64,000 nucleotides of DNA from Agriotes lineatus. Taxonomy: Eukaryota > Arthropoda > Insecta > Coleoptera > Elateridae. The stretch spans positions 1 through 64,000 of the forward strand of contig CALNHX010002819.1 of NCBI GenBank assembly GCA_940337035.1, read 5' to 3'. Shown in pieces: positions 15,230 to 28,723 of the stretch (position 1 is the stretch's first letter; each line of letters starts with the position of its first letter). The notes under the pieces were generated by a model. That model was not told where the DNA came from. It did no database searches and was given only the letters and a program-made list of their open reading frames with translations. The position numbers and the translations under genes are program-made.

Positions 15230-16506
15230 CCCTAACGTCCCAGACATCCCAGATGTCCTATACGTTCCTAACGTTCCAGACGTCCTAGATGTCCCATATG
15301 TCCCTAACGTCCCAGACGTCCCAGACGTCCTAGATGTCCTACATGTCCTTAACGTCCCAGACGTCCTAGGTGTCCCATATGTACCTAACGTCTCAGACGT
15401 CATAAATGTCTGATATGTCCCTAACGTCCCAGACGTCCTAGACGTCCTAGATGTTCCATATGTCCCTAACGTCCCAGACGTCCTAAATCTCCCATATGTC
15501 CTTAACTTCCCAGATGTCCCAGATGTCCTACATGTTCCTAACGTCCCAGACGTTTTAGATGTCCTATATGTCCCTAACGTCCTAGACGTCCCAGATCCCC
15601 CATAAGTCCTTAACGTCCCAGACGTCCCAGATGTCCCATATGTCACATATGTCCCTACCGTCCCAGACATCCTAAATGTCCCACATGTCCCTAACGTCCC
15701 AGACGTTTTAGATGTCCTATATGTCCCTAACGTCCCATACGTCCCAGATCTCCCATATGTCCCTAACGTCCCAGACGTCCCAGATGTCCCATATGTCAAA
15801 TATGTCTCTAACGTCCCAGACATCCTAGATGTCCCACATGTCCCTAACGTCCCAGACGTCCTAGATGTCCCATATGTTCCTAATGTCCTAGACGTCCTAA
15901 AAGTCCCATATGTCCCTAACGTCCCAGACGTCCCATATGTTCTTAACGTCCCAGACGTCCTATATGTCCTATATGTCGCTAACATCTCAGACGTCCCAGA
16001 TGTCCCATATGTCCCTAACGTCCCAGACGTCCTAGATGTCCCATATGTCCCTAACGTTCTAGACGTTTTAGATGTCCTACATGTCCCTAACGTCCCAGAA
16101 GTCCCAGATGTCCCATATGTCAATAACGTCCCAGACGTCCCAGACGTCTCATATGTCCCTAACGTCCCAGACGTCCCAGATGACCCATATGTACCATAAG
16201 TCCCTAACGTCCCAGACGTCCCAGATGTCCCATATGTCCATAACGTCTAAGACGTCCTTGATGTCTCATATGTCCCTAACGCCCTAGACGTCATAGACGT
16301 CCTAGATGTCCCATATGTCCCTAACGCCCCTGACGTGCCAGACGTACTAGAAGTCCCATATGCCCTAACGTCCCAGACGTTCTAGGTCTCCCATATGTCC
16401 TTAACGTCCCAGCCGTCCTAAATGTCCCATATGTCCCTAACGTCCCAGACGTCTCAGATGTCCCATATGTCTCTAACGTCCCAAACGTCCCAGATGTCTC
16501 ATATGT
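13270..16506 (+). repeat. Tandem 3,237-bp higher-order unit, copy 1
   Basis: Landmarks here recur exactly 3,237 bp downstream over about 3 kb: the long open stretches at 13,600-14,847 and 14,783-16,123 reappear at 16,837-18,084 and 18,020-19,360. The offset is divisible by 3 but not by 9, so the joint combined units in different 9-bp phase. At the joint, a 232-bp partial repeat (16,275-16,506) repeats the start of the unit. Confidence 0.85.
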
Positions 16507-19500
16507 CCCTAACGCCCTAGACGTCATAGACGTCCTAGATGTCCCATATGTCCCTAACGCCCCTGACGTGCCAGACGTACTAGAAGTCCCATATGCCTTA
16601 ACGTCCCAGACGTTCTAGGTCTCCCATATGTCCTTAACGTCCCAGCCGTCTTAAATGTCCCATATGTCCCTAACGTCCCAGACGTCTCAGATGTCCCATA
16701 TGTCTCTAACGTCCCAGACGTCCCAGATGTCCCATATGTCCTAAACGTCTCAAACGTCGTAGATACCCTATGTGTTTCTAACATCCCAGACGTCCCAGAT
16801 GTCCCATATGTCTCTAACGTCCTAGACGTCCCAGACGTGCTAGATGTCTCAGATGTCCTTAACGTCCCAGACGTCCTAGATGTCCCATATGTCCCTAACG
16901 TCCCAGACGTCTTACATGTCCCATATGTCCCTAACATCTCAGACGTCCCAGACGTCCTAGATGTCCCATATGACCCTAACGTCCCAGACGTCCCAGATGT
17001 GCCATATGTGCCTAACGTCCCAGACGTCCCTGATGTCCCATACGTCCCTAATGTCCTAGACGTCCCAGATGTCCCATATGTGTCTAACGTCCCAGACGTC
17101 CCAGATGTCCCATATGTCACATATGTCCCTAACGTCCCAGACGTCCTAAATGTCCCATATGTAACTAACGTCCCAGACGTCCCAGATGTCCCATATGTCA
17201 AATATGTCCCTAACGTCCCAGACATCCTAGATGTCCCACATGTCCCTAAAGTCCCAGACGTCCGAGATGTTTCATATACCCCTAACGTCCCAGACGTCTT
17301 ACATGTTCCATATGTCCCTAACATCTCAGACGTCCCAGACGTCCTAGATGTCCCATATGACCCTATCGTCCCAGACGTCCCAGATGTGCCATATGTGCCT
17401 AACGTCCCAGACGTCCCTGATGTCCCATACGTCCCTAATGTCCTAGACGTACCATATGTCCCATATGTGTCTAACGTCCCAGACGTCCCAGATGTCCCAT
17501 ATGTCCCATATGTGCCTAACGTCCCAGGCGCCCTAGATGTCCCATATGTCCTTAACATTTCAGACGTCCCAGACGTCCTAAATGTCCCATATGGCCCTAA
17601 CGTCCCAGACGTATTAAATGTCCCATATGTCCCTAACGTTCCAGACGTCCCAGCTGTCCCGTATGTTCCTAATATCCCAGACGTCCAAAACGTCCTAGAT
17701 GACCCGTATGTTCCTAACGTCCCAAACGTCCCAGACGTTTTAGATGTCCCATATATTCCTAACGTCTCAGACGTCCTAGATATTCCATATGTCCCTAACG
17801 TCCCAGAGGTCCATGATGTCCCATATGACATTAACGTCTCAGACGTCCTAGATACCCTATATGTCCCTAACGTCCCAAACGTCCCAGATGTCTCATATGT
17901 CCCTAACGCCCCAGACGTCCTAGATGTCCTATACGTCCCTAACGTCCCAGACATCCCAGATGTCCTATACGTCCCTAACGTCCCGGCCGTCCCAGACGTC
18001 CTAGATGTCCCATATGTCTCTAACGCCCCTGACATGCCAGAGGTACTAGAAGTCCCATATGCCCTAACGTCCCAGACGTTCTAGGTCTCCCATATGTCCT
18101 TAACGTCCCAGCCGTCCTAGATGTCCCATATGTCCCTAACGTCCCAGACGTCCCAGATATTCCATATGCATCTAACGTCCAAGACGTCCTAGATGTCCTA
18201 TACGTCCAGAACGTCCCAGACATCCCAGATGTCCTATACATCCCTAACGTCCCAGACGTCCTAGATGTCCTAATTGTCCTTAACGTCCCAGACGTCCTAG
18301 GTGTCCCATATGTCCCTAACGTCTCAGACGTCATAATTGTCCGATATGTCCCTAACGTCCCAGACGTCCTAGACGTCCTAGATGTTCCATATGTCCCTAA
18401 CGTACCAGACGTCCCAGATATTCCATATGCATCTAACGTCCAAGACGTCCTAGATGTCCTATACGTCCCTAACGTCCCAGACATCCCAGATGTCCTATAC
18501 GTCCCTAACGTTCCAGACGTCCTAGATGTCCCATATGTCCCTAACGTCCCAGACGTCCCAGACGTCCTAGATGTCCTACATGTCCTTAACGTCCCAGACG
18601 TCCTAGGTGTCCCATATGTACCTAACGTCTCAGACGTCATAAATGTCTGATATGTCCCTAACGTCCCAGACGTCCTAGACGTCCTAGATGTTCCATATGT
18701 CCCTAACGTCCCAGACGTCCTAAATCTCCCATATGTCCTTAACTTCCCAGATGTCCCAGATGTCCTACATGTTCCTAACGTCCCAGACGTTTTAGATGTC
18801 CTATATGTCCCTAACGTCCCAGACGTCCCAGATCCCCCATAAGTCCTTAACGTCCCAGACGTCCCAGATGTCCCATATGTCACATATGTCCCTACCGTCC
18901 CAGACATCCTAAATGTCCCACATGTCCCTAACGTCCCAGACGTTTTAGATGTCCTATATGTCCCTAACGTCCCATACGTCCCAGATCTCCCATATGTCCC
19001 TAACGTCCCAGACGTCCCAGATGTCCCATATGTCAAATATGTCTCTAACGTCCCAGACATCCTAGATGTCCCACATGTCCCTAACGTCCCAGACGTCCTA
19101 GATGTCCCATATGTTCCTAATGTCCTAGACGTCCTAAAAGTCCCATATGTCCCTAACGTCCCAGACGTCCCATATGTTCTTAACGTCCCAGACGTCCTAT
19201 ATGTCCTATATGTCGCTAATATCTCAGACGTCCCAGATGTCCCATATGTCCCTAACGTCCCAGACGTCCTAGATGTCCCATATGTCCCTAACGTTCTAGA
19301 CGTTTTAGATGTCCTACATGTCCCTAACGTCCCAGAAGTCCCAGATGTCCCATATGTCAATAACGTCCCAGACGTCCCAGACGTCTCATATGTCCCTAAC
19401 GTCCCAGACGTCCCAGATGACCCATATGTCCCATAAGTCCCTAACGTCCCAGACGTCCCAGATGTCCCATATGTCCATAACGTCTAAGACGTCCTTGATG

Positions 19501-19516
19501 TCTCATATGTCCCTAG
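16507..19516 (+). repeat. Tandem 3,237-bp higher-order unit, copy 2
   Basis: Direct neighbour of copy 1 with very high similarity; only scattered single-base differences are evident (for example CCTTAACG for CCCTAACG near 16,597). The identity ends near 19,516. From there this copy continues into CCTAGAGTCC variants, whereas copy 1 jumps back to the unit start. Confidence 0.83.
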
Positions 19517-22500
19517 AGTCCAAGACGTCCGAAAAGTCTTAAATGTCCCATATGTCCCTAACGTCCCAGACGTCCCAGCTGTCCTGCATGTTTCTAACGT
19601 CCCAGACGTCCAAGACGTCCTAGATGTCCCATATGTCCCTAACGTCCCAGACGTCCTAGATGTCCCATATGTCCCTAACGTTCTAGACGTTTTAGATGTC
19701 CTACATGTCCCTAACGTCCCAGAAGTCCCATATGTCCCATATGTCAATAACGTCCCAGACGTCCCAGACGTCCCATATGTCCCTAACGTCCCAGACGTCC
19801 CAGATGTCCCATATGTCCATAACGTCTAAGACGTCCTAGATGTCTCATATGTCCCTAGAGTCCAAGACGTCCCAGCTGTCCTGCATGTTTCTAACGTCCC
19901 AGACGTCCAAGACGTCCTAGATGTCCCATATGTCCCTAACGTCCCAGACGTCCTAGATGTCCTACATGTCCCTAACGTTCCAGACGTCCCAGACGTGCTA
20001 GATGTCTCAGATGTCCTTAACGTCCCAGACGTCCCAGACGTCCCAGACTTCCTAGATGTCCTATATGTCCCTAACGTCCCAGACGTCTTACATGTCCCAT
20101 TAGTCCCTAACATCTCAGATGTCCCAGACGTCATAGATGTTCCATATGTTTCTAACGTCCTAGACGTCCCAGATGTCCCACATGTCCCTAACGTCTCAGA
20201 CGTCCCAGATGTCCCATATGTGCCTAACGTCCCAGACGTCCCAGATGTCCCATATGTCCCATATGTCCCTAACGCCCCAGGCGTCCTAGATGTCCTAATT
20301 GTCCTTAACGTCCCAGACGTCCTAGGTGTCCCATATGTCCCTAACGTCTCAGACGTCATAATTGTCCGATATGTCCCTAACGTCCCAGACGTCCTAGACG
20401 TCCTAGATGTTCCATATGTCCCTAACGTACCAGACGTCCCAGATATTCCATATGCATCTAACGTCCAAGACGTCCTAGATGTCCTATACGTCCCTAACGT
20501 CCCAGACATCCCAGATGTCCTATACGTCCCTAACGTTCCAGACGTCCTAGATGTCCCATATGTCCCTAACGTCCCAGACGTCCCAGACGTCCTAGATGTC
20601 CTACATGTCCTTAACGTCCCAGACGTCCTAGGTGTCCCATATGTACCTAACGTCTCAGACGTCATAAATGTCCGATATGTCCCTAACGTCCCAGACGTCC
20701 TAGACGTCCTAGATGTTCCATATGTCCCTAACGTCCCAGACGTCCTAAATCTCCCATATGTCCTTAACTTCCCAGATGTCCCAGATGTCCTACATGTTCC
20801 TAACGTCCCAGACGTTTTAGATGTCCTATATGTCCATAACGTCCCAGACGTCCCAGATCCCCCATATGTCCTTAACGTCCCAGACGTCCCAGATGTCCCA
20901 TATGTCACATATGTCCCTACCGTCCCAGACATCCTAAATGTCCCACATGTCCCTAACGTCCCAGACGTTTTAGATGTCCTATATGTCCCTAACGTCCCAT
21001 ACGTCCCAGATCTCCCATATGTTCCTAACGTCCCAGACGTCCCAGATGTCCCATATGTCAAATATGTCTCTAACGTCCCAGACATCCTAGATGTCCCACA
21101 TGTCCCTAACGTCCCAGACGTCCCAGATGTCCCATATGTCCATAACGTCTAAGACGTCCTAGATGTCTCATATGTCCCTAGAGTCCAAGACGTCCCAGCT
21201 GTCCTGCATGTTTCTAACGTCCCAGACGTCCAAGACGTCCTAGATGTCCCATATGTCCCTAACGTCCCAGACGTCCTAGATGTCCTACATGTCCCTAACG
21301 TCCCAGACGTCCCAGACGTGCTAGATGTCTCAGATGTCCTTAACGTCCCAGACGTCCCAGACGTCCCAGACGTCCTAGATGTCCTATATGTCCCTAACGT
21401 CCCAGACGTCTTACATGTCCCATTAGTCCCTAACATCTCAGATGTCCCAGACGTCCTAGATGTCCCATATGTTTCTAACGTCCTAGACGTCCCAGATGTC
21501 CCACATGTCCCTAACGTCTCAGACGTCCCAGATGTCCCATATGTGCCTAACGTCCCAGACGTCCCAGATGTCCCATATGTCCCATATGTCCCTAACGTCC
21601 CAGGCGTCCTAGATGTCCCACATGTCCTTAACGTCCCAGACGTCCCAGACGTCCTAGATGTCCTATATGTCACTAACGTCCCAGACGTATTGAATGTCCC
21701 AAATGTCCCTAACGTTCCAGACGTCCCAGCTGTCTCGTATGTTTCTAACATCCCAGACGTCCAAGACGACCTAGATGTCCCGTATGTCCCTAACGTCCAA
21801 GACGTCCCAGACGTTTTAGATGTCCCATATATTCCTAACGTCCCAGACGTCAATGTCATCCCATATGCCCTTAACGTCTCAGACGCCCTGGATACCCTAT
21901 ATGTCCCTAACGTCCCAAACGTCCCAGATGTCTCATATGTGCCTAACGTCCCAGACGTACCAGACGCCCTAGATGTCCCATATATCCCTAACGTCCCAGA
22001 CGTCCCAGACGTCCTAGATGTCACACATGTCCCTAACGTCCCAGACGTCTTAGATGTTCCATATGTCCCTAACCTCCTAGACGTCCGACGCGTTCTTGAT
22101 GTTTTATATTTCCCTAACGTCCCAGACGTCCTAGACGTCCCATATGTCCCTAACGTCCCAGACGTCCCAGATGTCCCATATGTCCCTAACGTCCCAGACG
22201 TCCCAGATGTCCCATATGTCCCTAACGTTCCAGACGTGCCAGATGTCCCATATGTACCATATGTCCCTGACGTCCTAGGCGTCCTAGATGTCCCATATGT
22301 CCACAACGTCCCAGACGTCCCAGACGTATTAGATGTCCCATATGTCCCTAACGTCCCAGACGTATTAAATTTCGCATATGTCCCTAACGTCCCAGACGTC
22401 CCAGCTGTCCCGTATGTTCCTAACGTACCAGACGTCCTAGATGTCCCATATGTCCCTAACGTCCCAGACGTCCCAGATGTCCCATATGTCCTTAACGTCT

Positions 22501-24793
22501 CAGACGTCCTAGATACCCTATGTGTCCCTAATATCCCAGACGTCCCAGATGTCCCATATGTCCTTAACGTCCCAGACGTCCCAGACGTTCTAGATATCCC
22601 ATATGTCCCTAACGTCCCAGACGTCTTACATGTCCTTTATGTCCCTAACATCTCAGACGTCCCAGACGTCCCAAATGTCCCATATGTCTTTAACGTCTCA
22701 GACGTCCTAGATACCCTATGTGTCCCTAACATCCCAGACGTCCCAGATGTCCCATATGACTCTAACGTCCCAGACGTCCCAGACGTCCTAGATGTCCCAT
22801 ATGTCCCTAACGTCCCAGACGTCCTAGATGTCCTACATGTCCCTAACGTCCCAGACGTCCCAGACGTGCTAGATGTCTCAGATGTCCTTAACGTCCCAGA
22901 CGTCCCAGACGTCCCAGACGTCCTAGATGTCCTATATGTCCCTAACGTCCCAGACGTCTTACATGTCCCATTAGTCCCTAACATCACAGATGTCCCAGAC
23001 GTCCTAGATGTTCCATATGTTTCTAACGTCCTAGACGTCCCAGATGTCCCACATGTCCCTAACGTCTCAGACGTCCCAGATGTCCCATATGTGCCTAACG
23101 TCCCAGACGTCCCAGATGTCCCATATGTCCGATATGTCCCTAACGTCCCAGGCGTCCTAGATGTCCTAATTGTCCTTAACGTCCCAGACGTCCTAGGTGT
23201 CCCATATGTCCCTAACGTCTCAGACGTCATAATTGTCCGATATGTCCCTAACGTCCCAGACGTCCTAGACGTCCTAGATGTTCCATATGTCCCTAACGTA
23301 CCAGACGTCCCAGATATTCCATATGCATCTAACGTCCAAGACGTCCTAGATGTCCTATACGTCCCTAACGTCCCAGACATCCCAGATGTCCTATACGTCC
23401 CTAACGTTCCAGACGTCCTAGATGTCCCATATGTCCCTAACGTCCCAGACGTCCCAGACGTCCTAGATGTCCTACATGTCCTTAACGTCCCAGACGTCCT
23501 AGGTGTCCCATATGTACCTAACGTCTCAGACGTCATAAATGTCCGATATGTCCCTAACGTCCCAGACGTCCTAGACGTCCTAGATGTTCCATATGTCCCT
23601 AACGTCCCAGACGTCCTAAATCTCCCATATGTCCTTAACTTCCCAGATGTCCCAGATGTCCTACATGTTCCTAACGTCCCAGACGTTTTAGATGTCCTAT
23701 ATGTCCCTAACGTCCCAGACGTCCCAGATCCCCCATATGTCCTTAACGTCCCAGACGTCCCAGATGTCCCATATGTCACATATGTCCCTACCGTCCCAGA
23801 CATCCTAAATGTCCCACATGTCCCTAACGTCCCAGACGTTTTAGATGTCCTATATGTCCCTAACGTCCCATACGTCCCAGATCTCCCATATGTTCCTAAC
23901 GTCCCAGACGTCCCAGATGTCCCATATGTCAAATATGTCTCTAACGTCCCAGACATCCTAGATGTCCCACATGTCCCTAACGTCCCAGACGTCCTAGATG
24001 TCCCATATGTTCCTAATGTCCTAGACGTCCTAAAAGTCCCATATGTTCCTAACGTCCCAGACGTCCCATATGTTCTTAACGTCCCAGACGTCCTATATGT
24101 CCTATATGTCGCTAACATCTCAGACGTCCCAGATGTCCCATATGTCCCTAACGTCCCAGACGTCCTAGATGTCCCATATGTCCCTAACGTTCTAGACGTT
24201 TTAGATGTCCTACATGTCCCTAACGTCCCAGAAGTCCCAGATGTCCCATATGTCAATAACGTCCCAGACGTCCCAGACGTCTCATATGTCCCTAACGTCC
24301 CAGACGTCCCAGATGTCCCATATGTCAATAACGTCCCAGACGTCCCAGACGTCTCATATGTCCCTAACGTCCCAGACGTCCCAGATGACCCATATGTCCC
24401 ATAAGTCCCTAACGTCCCAGACGTCCCAGATGTCCCATATGTCCATAACGTCTAAGACGTCCTTGATGTCTCATATGTCCCTAGAGTCCAAGACGTCCGA
24501 AAAGTCTTAAATGTCCCATATGTCCCTAACGTCTCAGACGTCCCAGCTGTCCTGCATGTTTCTAACGTCCCAGACGTCCAAGACGTCCTAGATGTCCCAT
24601 ATGTCCCTAACGTCCCAGACGTCCTAGATGTCCCATATGTCCCTAACGTTCTAGACGTTTTAGATGTCCTACATGTCCCTAACGTCCCAGAAGTCCCATA
24701 TGTCCCATATGTCAATAACGTCCCAGACGTCCCAGACGTCCCATATGTCCCTAACGTCCCAGACGTCCCAGATGTCCCATATGTCCATAACGT
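19484..24793 (+). repeat. Mosaic family A block with 1,323-, 3,645- and 4,968-bp offsets
   Basis: The motif group CCATAACGTCTAAGACG plus the downstream CTGTCCTGCATG variant starts near 19,826 and recurs at 21,149 (offset 1,323 bp, 147 units) and at 24,794 (offset 3,645 bp from 21,149, 405 units; 4,968 bp from 19,826, 552 units). All three offsets are multiples of 9, so these duplications kept phase. The result is a mosaic of overlapping copies rather than a simple head-to-tail array. Confidence 0.75.
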
Positions 24794-26500
24794 CTAAGAC
24801 GTCCTAGATGTCTCATATGTCCCTAGAGTCCAAGACGTCCCAGCTGTCCTGCATGTTTCTAACGTCCCAGACGTCCAAGACGTCCTAGATGTCCCACATG
24901 TCCCTAACGTCCCAGACGTCCTAGATGTCCTACATGTCCCTAACGTCCCAGACGTCCCAGACGTGCTAGATGTCTCAGATGTCCTTAACGTCCCAGACGT
25001 CCCAGATGTCCCAGACGTCCTAGATGTCCTATATGTCCCTAACGTCCCAGACATCTTACATGTCCCATTACTCCCTAACATCTCAGATGTCCCAGACGTC
25101 CTAGATGTCCCATATGTTTCTAACGTCCTAGACGTCCCAGATGTCCCATATGTGCCTAACGTCCCAGACGTCCCAGATGTCCCATATGTCCCATATGTCC
25201 CTAACGTCCCAGGCGTCCTAGATGTCCCACATGTCCTTAACGTCCCAGACGTCCCAGACGTCCTAGATGTCCTATATGTCACTAACGTCCCAGACGTATT
25301 GAATGTCCCAAATGTCCCTAACGTTCCAGACGTCCCAGCTGTCTCGTATGTTTCTAACATCCCAGACGTCCAAGACGTCCTAGATGTCCCGTATGTCCCT
25401 AACGTCCAAGACGTCCCAGACGTTTTAGATGTCCCATATATTCCTAACGTCCCAGACGTCAATGTTATCCCATATGCCCTTAACGTCTCAGACGCCCTGG
25501 ATACCCTATATGTCCCTAACGTCCCAAACGTCCCAGATGTCTCATATGTGCCTAACGTCCCAGACGTACCAGACGCCCTAGATGTCCCATATATCCCTAA
25601 CGTCCCAGACGTCCCAGACGTCCTAGATGTCACACATGTCCCTAACGTCCCAGACGTCTTAGATGTTCCATATGTCCCTAACCTCCTAGACGTCCCACGC
25701 GTCCTTGATGTTTTATATTTCCCTAACGTCCCAGACGTCCTAGACGTCCCATATGTCCCTAACGTCCCAGACGTCCCAGATGTCCCATATGTCCCTAACG
25801 TCCCAGACGTCCCAGATGTCCCATATGTCCCTAACGTTCCAGACGTGCCAGATGTCCCATATGTACCATATGTCCCTGACGTCCTAGGCGTCCTAGATGT
25901 CCCATATGTCCACAACGTCCCAGACGTCCCAGACGTATTAGATGTCCCATATGTCCCTAACGTCCCAGACGTATTAAATTTCGCATATGTCCCTAACGTC
26001 CCAGACGTCCCAGCTGTCCCGTATGTTCCTAACGTACCAGACGTCCTAGATGTCCCATATGTCCCTAACGTCCCAGACGTCCCAGATGTCCCATATGTCC
26101 TTAACGTCTCAGACGTCCTAGATACCCTATGTGTCCCTAATATCCCAGACGTCCCAGATGTCCCATATGTCCTTAACGTCCCAGACGTCCCAGACGTTCT
26201 AGATATCCCATATGTCCCTAACGTCCCAGACGTCTTACATGTCCTTTATGTCCCTAACATCTCAGACGTCCCAGACGTCCCAAATGTCCCATATGTCATT
26301 AACGTCTCAGACGTCCTAGATACCCTATGTGTCCCTAACATCCCAGACGTCCCAGATGTCCCATATGACTCTAACGTCCCAGACGTCCCAGACGTCCTAG
26401 ATGTCCCATATGTCCCTAACGTCCCAGACGTCTTACATGTCCCTTATGTCCCTAACATCTCAGACGTCCCAGTCGTCCTAGATGTCCCATATGTCCTTAA
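24794..26500 (+). repeat. Family A block homologous to 21,149-22,820
   Basis: Variant order matches 21,149-22,820 with a 3,645-bp offset at the start. A few single-base changes and a missing 27-bp block (the HVPNVSDVP-type segment around 25,140) distinguish it. It leads into the GAATTC marker at 26,679. Confidence 0.75.
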
Positions 26501-28723
26501 CGTCCCAGACGTCCTAGATGTCCTATATGTCCCTAACGTCTCAGACGTCCCGGACGTCGTAGAGGTCCCATACGTCCGTAACCTCCCAGACGTCCTAGAT
26601 GTCCCATATGTCCCTAACGACCCAGATGTTCCAGATGTCTCATATGTTCCATATGTTTCTAACGTCCCAGACGTCCTAGAATTCGCATGTCCCTAACGTC
26701 CCAGAAGTCCCATACGTCTTAGATGTCCCATATGTCCCTAACGTTCCAGACGTCCTAGATGTCTTATATGTCCTTAACGTTTCAGACGTCCCAGATGTCC
26801 CATGTGTCCCTAACGTCCCAGACGTCCCAGACGTCTTAACTGTCCCATATGTCCCTAACGTCTCTGACGTCATAAATGTCCGATATGTCCCTAACGTCCC
26901 AGAGGTCCCAGACGTCCTAGATGTTCCATATGTCCCTAACGTACCAGACGTCCCAGATATTCCATATGCATCTAACGTCCAAGACGTCCTAGATGTCCTA
27001 TACGTCCCTAACGTCCCAGACATCCCAGATGTCCTATACGTCTATAACGTTCCAGACGTCCTAGACGTCCCATATGTCCCTAACGTCGCAGACGTCCCAG
27101 ACGTCCTAGATGTCCTACATGTCCTTAACGTCCCAGACGTCCTAGGTGTCCCATATGTCCCTAACGTCTCAGACGTCATAAATGTCCGATATGTCCCTAA
27201 CGTCCCAGACGTCCTAGACGTCCTAGATGTTCCATGTGTCCCTAACGTCCCAGACGTCTTAAATCTCCCATATGTCCTTAACTTCCCAGATGTCCCAGAT
27301 GTCCCACATGTCCCTAACGTCCCAGACGTTTTAGATGTAATATATGTCCCTAACGTCCCAGACGTCCCAGATCCCCCATATGTCCCTAACGTCCCAGACG
27401 TCCCAGATGTCCCATATGTCACATATGTCCCTACCGTCCCAGACATCCTAAATGTCCCACATGTCCCTAACGTCCCAGACGTTTTAGATGTCCTATATGT
27501 CCCTAACGTCCCATAAGTCCCAGATCTCCTATATGTCCCTAACGTCCCAGACGTCCCAGATGTCCCATATGTCAAATATGTCTCTAACGTCCCAGAAATC
27601 CTAGATGTCCCACATGTCCCTAACGTCCCAGACGTCCTAGATGTCCCATATGTTCTTAACGTCCTAGACGTCCTAAAAGTCCCATATGTCCCTAACGTCC
27701 CAGACGTCCCATATGTTCTTAACGTCCCAGACGTCCTATATGTCCTATATGTCCCTAACGTCCCAGACATTCCAGATGTCCTATATGTCCCTAACGTCCC
27801 AGACGTCCTAGATGTCCTAATTGTCCTTAACGTCCCAGACGTCCTAGGTGTCCCATATGTCCCTAACGTCTCAGACGTCATAATTGTCCGATATGTCCCT
27901 AACGTCCCAGACGTCCTAGGCGTCCTAGATGTTCCATATGTCCCTAACGTCCCAGACGTCCTAAATCTCCCATATGTCCTTAACTTCCCAGATGTCCCAG
28001 ATGTCCTACATGTTCCTAACGTCCCAGACGTTTTAGATGTCCTATATGTCCCTAACGTCCCAGACGTCCCAGATCCCCCATATGTCCTTAACGTCCCAGA
28101 CGTCCCAGATGTCCCATATGTCACATATGTCCCTACCGTCCCAGACATCCTAAATGTCCCACATGTCCCTAACGTCCCAGACGTTTTAGATGTCCTATAT
28201 GTCCCTAACGTCCCAGACGTCCCATATGTTCTTAACGTCCCAGACGTCCTATATGTCCTATATGTCGCTAACATCTCAGACGTCCCAGATGTCCCGTATG
28301 TCCCTAACGTCCCAGACGTCCCATATGTTCTTAACGTCCCAGACGTCCTATATGTCCTATATGTCGCTAACATCTCAGACGTCCCAGATGTCCCGTATGT
28401 CCCTAACGTCCCAGACGTCCTAGATGTCCCATATGTCCCTAACGTTCTAGACGTTTTAGATGTCCTACATGTCCCTAACGTCCCAGAAGTCCCAGATGTC
28501 CCATATGTCAATAACGTCCCAGACGTCCCAGACGTCTCATATGTCCCTAACGTCCCAGACGTCCCAGATGACCCATATGTCCCATAAGTCCCTAACGTCC
28601 CAGACGTCTCAGATGTCCCATATGTCCATAACGTCTAAGACGTCCTTGATGTCTCATATGTCCCTAGAGTCCAAGACGTCCGAAAAGTCTTAAATGTCCC
28701 ATATGTCCCTAACGTCCCAGACG
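26080..28723 (+). repeat. Tandem 2,644-bp higher-order unit, copy 1
   Basis: The segment repeats 2,644 bp downstream. The GAATTC marker at 26,679 recurs at 29,323, and open stretches at 27,042-28,511 and 28,190-28,423 recur at 29,686-31,155 and 30,834-31,067. It contains a 99-bp (11-unit) local tandem duplication at about 28,221-28,418. At its right edge near 28,723, CCGAAAAGTC variants are joined to the beginning of the next copy. Confidence 0.85.

Noticed and set aside
26860..26885. Consensus cAMP-response-like TGACGTCA in variant units (also near 29,509, 34,997 and inverted near 44,077)
   Set aside because: GACGTC occurs in nearly every tetramer, so a single-base variant makes the full palindrome by chance. 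Nothing around it suggests a promoter.
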